DNA of 64,000 nt from Pseudomonas sp. TCU-HL1 (GCF_001708505.1 NZ_CP015992.1:2232001-2296000), one strand, 5' to 3'; positions 36,190 through 44,105 are shown, counted from the stretch's first letter. The notes: generated by a model not told the origin, from the sequence alone. Translations and numbers: made by a program.

Positions 36190-36608
36190 AGAAGCGATCA
36201 GGACAGAGATTTCTACTAGCAAGGCGCTTTCTTCAAGCGTGGCTCTTCGATGCTTTCTTGTAACGGACGTATCGGTGATACATGTGCTTGTGCCCCCAGG
36301 AGGGGAGCTTGAGTCTTTCTCGCCTAACACGCTCTAGGAGAGGCTTACTCGAACTGGCCGATCGGATGTTGGGTGTCTGCCCCCTCTCCCACTGCATTGC
36401 AGGGCCCACCCGGGTGGGCAGAGAGATTATATCTGTATGGCGGCACTACGAGATTCATCTTGATGAGGATGATTGCGGGGCTAGTACCGAGCAGGTGCCA
36501 AATTTTTCTAGGTCGAAAATTAATTGGCATGCTTGGGATTAACTAGGGGTGATACTGTCTTGCGGATTATGAGGGCTATTCAAGTCCATTGCTGAAAAAT
36601 GTGGAGAG
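36190..36608. other. Non-coding left end of island, with a 16-bp palindrome
   Basis: No convincing gene. It contains the perfect palindrome GCCCACCCGGGTGGGC (36404-36419). It could hold the 3' untranslated region of the reverse transcriptase gene or a packaging-type site. I saw no recognisable cos sequence. Confidence 0.4.
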
Positions 36609-37559
36609 TTATTTCTTTTGTTTTCTATATTGAAATATCTCGGATATTGCCTTGACACCATATTTGGCTCTCATCCTGGACGAGAATACTGGTTCAACAT
36701 CTTCAGCAAATCCCAGCATGCCTTGCAGTTTGGGGATGTCTTCTTCAGGTAAAGCGCCATTTGAAAACTTGTGGATCATTGCGCTAATAGTTCGTTTTCT
36801 ATCGCGGCCGAGTGAAATTTTCCCTTCGTTGCTGATTATTAGTCCAGTAATGCGGCGCTGGCTTTTCTTAGAGGCGTGGAAGGTTTTTTTTGTATTTAGT
36901 TTGAGTGTCGGGTAGTCAAGTGAGTTAAGAGCTTCTGTTATGGCTTTCTCTATTTCAAATGATACGCCTTTGGTGTTTGATGAGAATGTAAGGTCGTCGG
37001 CGTATCTTGTGTAGGTTATATTTTTAGATGTGCACCAGTCATGAATTATGCAGTCGAACTCATGCATTATTGAGTTAGAGAGTATTGGGGAGCTAGGGGC
37101 GCCAACACTCAAAACCAGTTCTTGAGTTCCTTTATAGTTGATGCAGCATGATCTGGCTATATATCTAAAATAATCTGGGTTGATATTTTCTGCTAGATGC
37201 CTGTTGAAATGCTTAATAAGGTCGTGCTCTTTAATCGAGCCAAAGAAGTCTGAAATATCAAACTTTGAGATGAATTTGTTGTTTTTGTGCGGTTCCGCAT
37301 TTTTTTTGATACTGGATCCGTGGGCATAGGCTGTTGCGCAACTGTGGATGGGCAATTCTTTGAATACGCTATGGATCAGGGCGCGCTGTAAGTACTTTAT
37401 TTGGCGTGCCGGCTGGGCGATTATCCTTTTTCCACCTGTCTTCTTCTCGATTCTATAGACTTTGTAGGAATGAGGAGCCTTTGCAATTAGGTAGACAAGC
37501 TCTTGGAGGGAGAGCGTGAGGGTGGACGCAATATCGTGAAGAAAATCGTGGTGGCTCAT
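36609..37559 (-). CDS. Retron reverse transcriptase
   Basis: A 316-residue retron-type RT that would reverse transcribe part of the adjacent ncRNA into msDNA. The retron-specific NAxxH motif is seen as NAEPH (87-91). Catalytic Asp101 lies in SKFDISDFFGSI, the SPxLSN-type motif is SPILSN (about 157-162), YADD spans 186-189, and the thumb-region xTG motif is ITG (237-239). Length is normal for retron RTs. Its ATG overlaps the effector stop by four bases (ATGA), so the two are translationally coupled. Gene order (ncRNA, effector, RT) and the AT-rich composition support a horizontally acquired defence retron. Confidence 0.93.
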   Translation of the reverse strand: MSHHDFLHDIASTLTLSLQELVYLIAKAPHSYKVYRIEKKTGGKRIIAQPARQIKYLQRALIHSVFKELPIHSCATAYAHGSSIKKNAEPHKNNKFISKFDISDFFGSIKEHDLIKHFNRHLAENINPDYFRYIARSCCINYKGTQELVLSVGAPSSPILSNSIMHEFDCIIHDWCTSKNITYTRYADDLTFSSNTKGVSFEIEKAITEALNSLDYPTLKLNTKKTFHASKKSQRRITGLIISNEGKISLGRDRKRTISAMIHKFSNGALPEEDIPKLQGMLGFAEDVEPVFSSRMRAKYGVKAISEIFQYRKQKK

Positions 37560-38491
37560 AAGTTTTCTCCGATCTTTGCGTTTTGTATTGCGCGAGCCCT
37601 GTTTCGTTCGCTCTTATTCTCTTTGTAGTAGTTTAGAGCGTCAAGTCTTATTCGAATTGGGTTAAATGGCTCTTTCGATTTTAATGAGAAGCGGACACTG
37701 TGGAAGTGAGTTGTGGTTGCTGCGTAGAAGTCTGCGTCGCTATATGAGATTTTTTTAACAATCCTAAAGCGTTCAAGTAGAAATAGCTTTCTCCGTAGAT
37801 TGTCTTTTTTGATGTCGTATCCAAGGGAGGATATTGCTTCGATTAACTCTGATTCTTTGAGGGCAACAAAAAGCTTTGTTAGTTCAAAAATGATGGCGAT
37901 TAAGTGGGGTTCGCTAGGGACTTTTAGGGATTGCGACTTTTGCTGGCTGTCTAGTTCTTCTTTGATGTCTTCTATCATGTCGGTGATGACATCTTCATGG
38001 GCTTCAGCAGGCCTCTTGACGTTCCAGGGGTATCGTTTTACGCCTGTTTCATGATCCCTGGTTATATATCGAAGGATTCCTAGGTTTATGAATGAATTTT
38101 TTTGAGCGTGCTCTTCGGAAACTATTACAGCTAATTTCTTTTTGAAATCTATGAGTTGGGAGAATGCTCCTAGCTCAGCAATGGCGCCTTCGCTTTCCAA
38201 AATTATAACAATTAAAGAGCAGATACTTGCTAAGTCGGACTCGAAGTCCATAAGATTTTTGAAGACGCCATCGGCCTGCCAGTTGTCAATTTCTTCTGGT
38301 CGAAAAATTTCGTAATCTGTGTTTCGTTTTACAATTCTGTGTCTAATTGAGCTGGTCGCCGGCTCTTCATCATTTGCATTGGCTTTTTCAGGAACAAAGC
38401 CGCCACAAAGTAGAACGATGGGCTTAGCGGAAAACTCGACTCGAGACGATATTGGATCTATGTCTTCAATTATTTTTTTTCGCAGATCCAT
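37556..38491 (-). CDS. Retron effector: NDT-like domain plus C-terminal winged helix
   Basis: A 311-residue protein between the retron ncRNA and RT genes. The N-terminal half looks like a nucleoside-deoxyribosyltransferase-like fold: IVLLCGGFVPE (25-35), CSLIVIILESEGAIAELGAF (91-110) with Glu106 at the position used for catalysis in NDT/TIR-like folds, and LAVIVSEE. The C-terminal part (about 215-295) reads as a winged helix. This layout matches type II-A retron effectors such as those of Ec86 and St85, which cause abortive infection when released from the RT-msDNA complex. The start is set at ATG 38491; frames further upstream run through the ncRNA. Confidence 0.8.
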   Translation of the reverse strand: MDLRKKIIEDIDPISSRVEFSAKPIVLLCGGFVPEKANANDEEPATSSIRHRIVKRNTDYEIFRPEEIDNWQADGVFKNLMDFESDLASICSLIVIILESEGAIAELGAFSQLIDFKKKLAVIVSEEHAQKNSFINLGILRYITRDHETGVKRYPWNVKRPAEAHEDVITDMIEDIKEELDSQQKSQSLKVPSEPHLIAIIFELTKLFVALKESELIEAISSLGYDIKKDNLRRKLFLLERFRIVKKISYSDADFYAATTTHFHSVRFSLKSKEPFNPIRIRLDALNYYKENKSERNRARAIQNAKIGENL

Positions 38492-38521
38492 GCGCTTGGG
38501 AGTCAGAGGAAGGAAGGGGGT

Positions 38522-38689
38522 GTCTTTACCTCGGACAGCCGCAGAGAAGATCTGCGGGTCGGAATGAGCTTGCGAGTGTAGGCCCGCAGATCTTCTCTGC
38601 GGAATAAAACCAAGCAATGCATTTGAGTCTGGCGTATCGCCTGACTAAGCCACAAGTTAGAGAACTGTAGGCTTTAATCGCGTAAAGAC
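38522..38689 (-). ncRNA. Retron msr-msd RNA
   Basis: On the minus strand, a1 GTCTTTAC (38682-38689) pairs with a2 GTAAAGAC (38522-38529), eight perfect pairs enclosing 168 nt. After a1 come two msr hairpins: AAGCC...GGCTT with an inner ACAGTT/AAC-TGT helix, then AGTC-A-GGCG paired with CGCC-A-GACT. The msd follows, with a perfect 20-bp stem (38583-38602 with 38539-38558) capped by a 24-nt loop. The effector ATG lies 31 nt after a2. The branching guanosine and the cDNA end cannot be fixed by eye. Confidence 0.9.
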
Positions 38690-38695
38690 TCGATT

Positions 38696-38724
38696 TTTTT
38701 ACACTGTTTGCAATGCTCCGTCAA
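38696..38724 (-). promoter_or_regulatory. Sigma70-type promoter of the retron
   Basis: TTGACG (38719-38724) and TAAAAA (38696-38701) are separated by 17 nt. A start about seven bases on would fall at the first bases of a1 (38689), which is where a retron transcript should begin. Confidence 0.7.
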
Positions 38725-39065
38725 GGCTTCCTGAGCTTCCACAAGAGCTCCTTGGCTTGGGTGAGCTTGGCAGAGATGGGGCGAGTAAAGTCACCTTCCA
38801 ATGAGTCGCGTGTCTGGTGCTTGGTGAAGCCGTGGCTCTCTCATGTGCAGTAGGTTTTTGCAGGCGTTGTCAGCTTATCTTTCGATAGCTCGGGCCCTGG
38901 CATTGCTTGGCTACGGCGAGGTGCAGGCATGCAGAAAAATCACCCTATCTAGCCCGCAGGCGTGGTGGGGGGACGACAGCGCGCGCCAGGAGATGGCGGC
39001 GGTGGCCGGGGTGGCTGCTCGCCAGCGGGCAGCAGGTGCCCCAAGTCGCTCCAGGGCGCACAAGA
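38725..39065. other. Region upstream of the retron, no intact gene
   Basis: No supported gene. A minus-strand open stretch (about 38715-38831) without a start, ending KELLWKLRKP and a stop, may be the decayed C-terminus of a lost gene. The family is not recognised. Confidence 0.35.
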
Positions 39066-39085
39066 AAGCCGCCCGAGGGCGGCTT
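39066..39085 (-). terminator. Terminator of the Psu-like gene
   Basis: AAGCCGCCC pairs with GGGCGGCTT around a two-base loop, 25 bp beyond the gene's stop. On the minus strand it is followed by TTCTTG. Confidence 0.65.
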
Positions 39086-39109
39086 GATGGGGAAAGAGTA
39101 GGGGGCAGG

Positions 39110-39892
39110 TTACTCGACGCTTACCGGCTGTTTCCGAGCGCTTAGCAGGGCCTCCAGCTCTTGGCGGCGGTTCTTGCGGTTCATGGGCCTGCCGATCTGT
39201 TCCTCCGGCAGCTCATATTCACTCAATGCTTCCGGTTCCAGTTGCTGCCAGATCGGGTCGTCCTGGTGCTCAACAGGATCGGCCGTGGCTTTCTGTACCA
39301 GAGCATTGAGCGTCTTGCCCTGGCGCTGTTGAAGCGCGTCGATGATCTGCCGTTGCGATTGCGCATTGACGTCCAGCTCATAGGCCGGGTTTCCGGTCAG
39401 CTCGCGGCGCAGGGTGGGCTGGTAGCGGGCGAGGGCGCTGATGAACGCTTGGCCTTCGGGCAGGGCGAGCAGGGTGGTGGCGGCGCTGTCCAGGCAGTGG
39501 CGCGCGTACAGGTCCTGGGCGCTCTCCCTGCGTGGTTCGATTCGCAGGAATGCCTCTGCCGTGTCCAGCTGGATCAAACCGAATTCGGGCTCGAGTTCCG
39601 CCACCAGGTGGCCGTACTCCTCGGCCAGCTCGCGGGTGTCCAGCTCCTCCCGCTTGAAGTCGCGGATTTCCTTGCTCAGTTCGCCATCGGCGGCGCGGAA
39701 CTTGGCACGCCAGGTGGAGCCGGCCAGTTCCGATTGAGCCTTGGCAGCAGCCTCGGTCTTACGGTGTTTCTCCAGGCGCTCGCCAAGGACCTTCAACCGG
39801 TCGCGCAGGATCCAGTAACTGGCCTTGGCTTCCTGGTGGCGTTCCAGGGCGTCACGGATGGCTTCAGGTAGTGCAGAGGTGTGGTCGGTCAT
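39110..39892 (-). CDS. Satellite protein of unknown function, possibly Psu-like
   Basis: A 260-residue charged, largely helical protein with a coiled-coil N-terminal half (RDRLKVLGERLEKHRKTEAA). There is no signal peptide or membrane helix. Its position and style recall the polarity-suppression/capsid-decoration protein Psu of phage P4, but similarity is weak by eye and it is longer. The start at 39892 (MTDHTSALPEAIRD) has GGAG eight bases upstream; the frame is open further to 40027 without support. It is transcribed separately from the replication genes. Confidence 0.55.
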   Translation of the reverse strand: MTDHTSALPEAIRDALERHQEAKASYWILRDRLKVLGERLEKHRKTEAAAKAQSELAGSTWRAKFRAADGELSKEIRDFKREELDTRELAEEYGHLVAELEPEFGLIQLDTAEAFLRIEPRRESAQDLYARHCLDSAATTLLALPEGQAFISALARYQPTLRRELTGNPAYELDVNAQSQRQIIDALQQRQGKTLNALVQKATADPVEHQDDPIWQQLEPEALSEYELPEEQIGRPMNRKNRRQELEALLSARKQPVSVE

Positions 39893-40040
39893 TTCTGATC
39901 TCCAGGGTAAATGGCCGAGGTTGCCGGCCAGGGAAAGGTGCTCGAGGAGGCGGAAGTGCCCCTCGAGCAGAAGGCTTGCCAGAGGTTGCGTGGAACGAGA
40001 GTCAACAGATGTGTCAACAAAAATCACTCACACCCCCCTT

Positions 40041-40274
40041 GTTCCCGCGTCTGATTTAGAAATCGTGGGGAACGGGGGATTGAGGGGAAAACCGCTCTAG
40101 AACACGGCTTTCAGAGGTGCATTTTGTTCCCACAGTTTTTTTAAGGGGAACAAACATAGGGGGTTGGTTATTTAATGAACAGAGTTGTGTTCCCCCGTTC
40201 CCACTCCTCTCTTTAATGGGGGAACAGCTCAAACTCGCATGGTTGCTGGCTTGTTCCCCTGTTCCCCCGTTCCC
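40041..40274. promoter_or_regulatory. Putative satellite replication origin (GTTCCC/GGGAAC iterons)
   Basis: Ten copies of GTTCCC or its complement lie at 40041, 40068, 40126, 40146, 40189, 40197, 40220, 40253, 40261 and 40269. Several extend to GGGGAACA or TGTTCCCC. The last three are spaced by exactly eight bases. There is no gene here, and it lies directly downstream of the helicase gene. The octamer resembles the type I iterons of the P4 origin as I recall them, so binding by the satellite's primase-helicase is a reasonable inference. Confidence 0.6.
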
Positions 40275-40315
40275 CATGAAAAACCGTTGGAGTGCATAGG
40301 GAGGCTTGAAGGTTT

Positions 40316-42109
40316 TCATTGACTTTCTCCCAGATGCTCTAAGTGCTCCGGGTCGATCACGTAGAAGCGCAGGCTGCCTCCTCCTGGAATGCGGTAGCGC
40401 TTCATCCACCGGGTGCGACCGGATTCTTCGTCTTTCTTGGCCAGCGCCTTTGCTGTCATCAGTGCGCGCACAACTCGCTCCGCACCAAAGCCCGGCGCTG
40501 CTGCCGCCAGTGCCGGCGAGTTGAACAGGTACAGGCGTCGTTCGAACTCCACCTCGAAGTAGCCGGCCCGCTCGCGCACGGTGGTATCGGCAACCTGGGC
40601 GTGGACGTTGGAGAAGCGGCTGTCGCCGTGCAGGGCGATGAAGTCGGCGATACCACGCAGGATCTGCCGATCCTCCGCGTTGCCGTCGCCCATCCTGGCG
40701 AGCCATTCGTTGAACAGTTGGCGGCACGCTTGCTCGGCTGTGCCGGCGGGCCAGTCCAGGAGCTGCTGAGAGATGGCCATCTCCCCGGCGAGCGCCATGA
40801 TGGCGAAGCGGTCGGCCACGCGGCCGGCCTGCGAACTCTCGGTGTGGAAGCGCTCCCGCACCTGTTGGAAGGCGGCCAACAGGGCGTCCCGTTCTGGCTG
40901 CTCCACCAGCTGCTCGACGAAGGCAGGACCGAGGTGGCCATAGTGCTGAACCACCGTGTCGCTGAGCACGCGGTGGAACTCCTGGCCGGTCATGCCGTGC
41001 ACCTCATCGAAGGCGCGATAGGGGCGGGTGCCGGCGTTCACGTCCACCAGGCGCAGCTCGGCGCCGGCGTGGGCGCTGTTGCCGCTGATGGCGGCGTGCT
41101 CGGACAGCGAGCGTTCGCCACTGGAGAGGGCCAGCACGCGCCACGTGAGCTTGGCGCGGCCTTCGCGCTCGCGGGTCATGGTGCCTTTGCCCATGCCGTT
41201 GGCGATGGCATAGGCCATCTCCTGGACACGCTTGGGATCGGCACGCTTGATCTCGTCCAGGATCAACACCGTGTCGTTGCGGGACGCGGCCTCAATCTCC
41301 ACGCCGCCCTTGGACACGTCCCAGGATGCCGCGAAGGTGCCCGGGTTGCCCCACACGGAAGCGGCCACCAGCTGCGCCAGGGACTTGCCGCTGGAGGAGT
41401 CGCCCACCAGGTGCACGCCGCCACCGTTCACGCCCACCTTGGCCAGCAGTGGCCCCGCCAGGGCGCAGCACACGGCGAGGATCAGCACCGGGTTGCCGAG
41501 GCAGTAGCAACCCACCTCGGCGCGCCAGCCGTCCAGGGTGCCGCGACTGGTGAAGAGGTTCACCGCCCGGCCCGAGTCCTGGAAGCGCACGTTGTCGCCG
41601 CCAATCACCCGCGACGGCAGCACGAACGCCCCGGATTCATGCCAGCCCGGGCGGGTGGTGGTGGCGATCACCAGCGCCGGCGAATGCTGGCTCGCCAGGT
41701 AGGGCGCCACGTAGCGCCGCTGTTGGTATTCGATGGTCAGGCCTTGGCGCATGAGCGCCTTGAGCACTTCATCCGCCTTGCCGGCCAGCGCCTCCATGGG
41801 CATTGCCCACTCAATGCGTCGGCCGCGGTAGTGGAAGCTCAGTAGGCGGCCAATGCTGCCGTCTTCGCTGTTCACCGTCTCCGCCTCAATGTGCAGCGGG
41901 GCGCAGATCCAGTGATCCACCGGAATCGTCTTGTCGTCCGGGCCACTCTGCCGGGCGCCGTGGTACCAGGTGCCGGCGCGGTAGTGCTTGCCGTCGCGGT
42001 GCGTGTCCTGGTCGTACACGGCAAAGCAGGGGCGTTCGATCTTCTCGGGCGTTGGTTCAGAGGGTTCGCCCACCAGACTCAAATGGGGTTTCTGATCCTG
42101 GTCCTTCAT
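40316..42109 (-). CDS. DUF927 helicase-like P-loop ATPase
   Basis: A 597-residue replication protein. The DUF927 core begins near residue 190 (RGTLDGWRAEV). Walker A is GDSSSGKS near 236-243, Walker B is LILDEIKRAD near 277, and a following GKGTMTREREGRAKLTW stretch is typical. It would act with the Toprim primase to replicate the excised satellite. The start at 42109 (MKDQDQKPHLSL) lies two bases after the primase stop; a longer frame overlaps that gene. The stop lies 42 bp from the iteron cluster. Confidence 0.85.
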   Translation of the reverse strand: MKDQDQKPHLSLVGEPSEPTPEKIERPCFAVYDQDTHRDGKHYRAGTWYHGARQSGPDDKTIPVDHWICAPLHIEAETVNSEDGSIGRLLSFHYRGRRIEWAMPMEALAGKADEVLKALMRQGLTIEYQQRRYVAPYLASQHSPALVIATTTRPGWHESGAFVLPSRVIGGDNVRFQDSGRAVNLFTSRGTLDGWRAEVGCYCLGNPVLILAVCCALAGPLLAKVGVNGGGVHLVGDSSSGKSLAQLVAASVWGNPGTFAASWDVSKGGVEIEAASRNDTVLILDEIKRADPKRVQEMAYAIANGMGKGTMTREREGRAKLTWRVLALSSGERSLSEHAAISGNSAHAGAELRLVDVNAGTRPYRAFDEVHGMTGQEFHRVLSDTVVQHYGHLGPAFVEQLVEQPERDALLAAFQQVRERFHTESSQAGRVADRFAIMALAGEMAISQQLLDWPAGTAEQACRQLFNEWLARMGDGNAEDRQILRGIADFIALHGDSRFSNVHAQVADTTVRERAGYFEVEFERRLYLFNSPALAAAAPGFGAERVVRALMTAKALAKKDEESGRTRWMKRYRIPGGGSLRFYVIDPEHLEHLGESQ

Positions 42110-42111
42110 GG

Positions 42112-43113
42112 TCAGTGTTCCTTGTACTTGTGCGTCCGCCAGAGGTGCAGGTCGTTGAAGTCGGAGAGCTCGAGCGGCGCGTTGGCCGGCCACTCCGGAT
42201 AAACCACCAGCGCTTCAGCGGCGAGCGCCGCGCGGTTGGCGGCAACGCGGCCCGGGTTGCCCTTGCTCAGGCGGTCGTCATCACCGGCGATCACCAGATC
42301 CACGTCGGCGCCGTGGCGCGAACGCATGGCGATGGCCACGGCCTTGAGGTTGCCGGCGTTCATCGCGCACACCACCGGGCAACCGGTGTGGGCGTGCAGC
42401 GTGGCGCCAGTCGCCCAGCCTTCGCAGACGAACAACCGACAGTGGCCTTCGACTCGGCCCAAAGGCGAATAGGTGCTCTTCACCCGTCCGCCACTGAGGA
42501 AGCGCTTGGCGCCCTGGCTGTCGATGAATTGCAGATTCACCAGATGGCCATCCAAGCACAGCGGAACCAGCAGACGTCCCCCACGCAGTTGGCGCAGGTT
42601 GTAGGGCACCACGTCTTTGGCTTGTAGGTAGGGATGGTGAGGGTCAGCTGGCCGTGCCATCTCCCAGAGCCGCGAGGCTTCTGCTGCAACGGCCCGGTGA
42701 CGCTGCTCCAGACGCTCACGCTGTTCGTGCTGATAGGCCTCGCGGGCCAACCGCTCGGCTTCGTTTTCCCGAGGCAGGGCAACGGCGCCGCCAGTGGCGC
42801 CGAACACGCCCAGGGCGAGGCGCTGGTCGATGGCTTGCGCCGCCTCCAGCTGGCCGCTGCCCTGCAGGTAGGCCAGCAGCGAGACCAGGTCTCCGCCGTG
42901 GACGCCGTCATCGGCAAAGTCGTTCCAGCGGCCACTGTCCAGGGACACGCCGAAGGAACCGGCGCGCCGGTCCCCTCGCACGGTGTTGCGCGCTACCCAT
43001 TCGCGGCCCTGGCGAGTGCCTTCTGGCAGCCACTCCGGCAACAGGGTGTCGGCGGTGCGCAGGGCGTGCTCGGCCACTAGGCGAATCAACTCAGGGATGC
43101 TTGGCTTCGTCAT
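42112..43113 (-). CDS. Toprim-domain DNA primase of the satellite
   Basis: A 333-residue primase. The N-terminal region contains SGRWNDFADDGVHGGDLVSL, a segment seen at the start of phage primase-helicases. Residues 220-300 form the Toprim domain, with the conserved Glu in FVCEGWATGATLH and acidic residues in LVIAGDDDRLSKGN. In phage P4 primase and helicase are fused in protein alpha; here the functions are split over two adjacent genes. GGAGGT precedes the ATG, which overlaps the upstream gene's stop by four bases. Confidence 0.85.
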   Translation of the reverse strand: MTKPSIPELIRLVAEHALRTADTLLPEWLPEGTRQGREWVARNTVRGDRRAGSFGVSLDSGRWNDFADDGVHGGDLVSLLAYLQGSGQLEAAQAIDQRLALGVFGATGGAVALPRENEAERLAREAYQHEQRERLEQRHRAVAAEASRLWEMARPADPHHPYLQAKDVVPYNLRQLRGGRLLVPLCLDGHLVNLQFIDSQGAKRFLSGGRVKSTYSPLGRVEGHCRLFVCEGWATGATLHAHTGCPVVCAMNAGNLKAVAIAMRSRHGADVDLVIAGDDDRLSKGNPGRVAANRAALAAEALVVYPEWPANAPLELSDFNDLHLWRTHKYKEH

Positions 43114-43385
43114 GGCTCACCTCCATCGCGCAAGGAGGCTTTGCGAGCGGCCTGGAACAGATCGCTGGCGTCCTCCAGCAGCACGTAGGCGGCGTCGGCC
43201 ACACGGCTAACGTCCTTGCCATCAGCGTGTGTGATCACCATGGACGACAGGCTCCAGAGCAAATCCCGAGCGGTGCTCAGACGTTGTTCAGCGGCCTCCT
43301 GGAGCTCGAGGTAGGGGCGATTGGCATCGATGAGCAGCACCGGCGCATCGGTGGCATTGGTGGTGAGGGGCACGAGCTTAGTCAT
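43110..43385 (-). CDS. Small satellite protein, unknown (DUF3077-like)
   Basis: A 91-residue acidic helical protein with a strong GGAGGA ribosome-binding site. The pattern AAEQRLSTARDLLWSLSS and VADAAYVLLEDASDLF recalls small DUF3077-type proteins, only weakly. It overlaps the primase start by four bases, so it belongs to the replication operon. Confidence 0.65.
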   Translation of the reverse strand: MTKLVPLTTNATDAPVLLIDANRPYLELQEAAEQRLSTARDLLWSLSSMVITHADGKDVSRVADAAYVLLEDASDLFQAARKASLRDGGEP

Positions 43386-43629
43386 GGCGTTCTTCCTCCA
43401 GCAGCAGGCAACGCAGGACGATCAGGGGCACCCCATCGACGTGCAGAGCATCGCGTTGGCGGGCATCGGCCACGGCGGCACGCAGCTCGGCCTTGGCTTC
43501 GGGGTTGTCGTTGAGGATCTCGATGGCGTCCATGACGCGCTCGAGGGCAGGGCGGGGCGCACCTTCACCAGGTGCCCAGTTTTGGAAGGCCGCCATCAGG
43601 TGGGCGAGGGCAGGAATGACGTCAGACAT
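43378..43629 (-). CDS. Small satellite protein, unknown
   Basis: An 83-residue acidic protein beginning MSDVIPALAHLMAAFQNW, with a perfect GGGAGGTGA Shine-Dalgarno. It overlaps the next gene by eight bases. No family recognised. Tight packing and strong translation signals support it as real. Confidence 0.65.
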   Translation of the reverse strand: MSDVIPALAHLMAAFQNWAPGEGAPRPALERVMDAIEILNDNPEAKAELRAAVADARQRDALHVDGVPLIVLRCLLLEEERHD

Positions 43630-43708
43630 GACTCACCTCCCTGGCCAGCGAGTGGCTTGAGACAAGAGGGCGGGAGTAGGAATGGCGGGCTGAGTGAGGG
43701 CTAGTCAT
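43622..43708 (-). CDS. 28-codon ORF in the satellite leader operon
   Basis: MTSPHSARHSYSRPLVSSHS and eight more residues, preceded by GAGGAGGTGCGCC before the ATG at 43708. Its ends overlap both neighbouring small genes by eight bases. The translation signals look better than chance, but the coding potential of so short an ORF cannot be judged by eye. Confidence 0.4.
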   Translation of the reverse strand: MTSPHSARHSYSRPLVSSHSLAREVSHV

Positions 43709-43889
43709 GGCGCACCTCCTCGGCAACCTGCTCGGCGGCAGCGAGGCGGGCGAGATGCATGTGGTGGTTGTAGCGGGCGAGACGGGTGGAAAGACTGGAG
43801 TTTGCGCGGAGTGCAGCGAAGGCCATGGCCCTGTGTGCAGATGCGCGGATGAAGCGTGAGGACGGATTGAGGGCGTGCAGATGCAGCAT
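43701..43889 (-). CDS. 62-residue leader ORF controlled by the antisense RNA (candidate)
   Basis: A small basic, histidine-rich protein (MLHLHALNPSSRFIRASAHR). The AAAGGAG ribosome-binding site lies inside the block complementary to the structured RNA upstream. In P1 C4 and P4 immunity, an antisense RNA blocks translation of such a first ORF and thereby causes termination before the operon's later genes. The function of the peptide itself is unknown. Confidence 0.55.
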   Translation of the reverse strand: MLHLHALNPSSRFIRASAHRAMAFAALRANSSLSTRLARYNHHMHLARLAAAEQVAEEVRHD

Positions 43890-43897
43890 GATGGAGC

Positions 43898-43935
43898 TCC
43901 TTTCGTTGAGGAGCTGTCACCAATCGTCGCCAAAC
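43898..43935 (-). promoter_or_regulatory. Downstream antisense target (seqC-like)
   Basis: Read on the minus strand: GTTTGGCGA (43927-43935), then ACGAAAGGA (43898-43906) covering the Shine-Dalgarno of the 62-residue ORF. Both parts are complementary, in the right antiparallel order, to two segments of the structured RNA at 43946-44020. Confidence 0.7.
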
Positions 43936-43945
43936 GATAGAGGGT

Positions 43946-44020
43946 GACAGCTGTGCGCAGGTTGGCGAACCGGGACGAAAGGAACCCGGCAGACCCGAAG
44001 GTCTCCCGCGCACAGCTGCC
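43946..44020 (-). ncRNA. P4 CI / C4-type antisense immunity RNA (candidate)
   Basis: A compact structure on the minus strand. The outer stem CAGCTGTGCGC (44008-44018 with 43948-43958) is 11 perfect pairs. Inside are AGACC-TTCG-GGTCT (a UUCG tetraloop) and CCGGG...CCCGG. The loop of the second hairpin holds TCCTTTCGT (43975-43983), followed by TCGCCAA (43962-43968). These are complementary to ACGAAAGG and TTGGCGA found both upstream and downstream in the leader. The seqA-seqB-seqC plan matches P4 immunity. Confidence 0.75.
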
Positions 44021-44080
44021 ATAACGCAGCACTGCGGGCACAAAAAATGCGCCTGCAATGATGGTTGGGGCGCATGTGCG

Positions 44081-44105
44081 CCTTTCGTAAGACGGGTCGC
44101 CAAAC
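44081..44105 (-). promoter_or_regulatory. Upstream antisense target (seqA-like)
   Basis: On the minus strand: GTTTGGCGA (44097-44105), then ACGAAAGG (44081-44088), the same two blocks as in the downstream target and in the same order. It begins about 23 nt into the predicted leader, just after a GTCACGG/CCGTGAC hairpin (44110-44129). Confidence 0.7.

Noticed and set aside
36282..36542. An 86-codon plus-strand frame in the left end of the satellite
   Set aside because: No ribosome-binding site or recognisable features, and it contains the palindrome. A neighbouring frame at 36072-36263 spans the att core and is also unlikely.
38843..39145. A 100-codon plus-strand frame near the Psu-like gene
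   Set aside because: It runs through the terminator hairpin and into the 3' end of the opposite gene, with no start signals.
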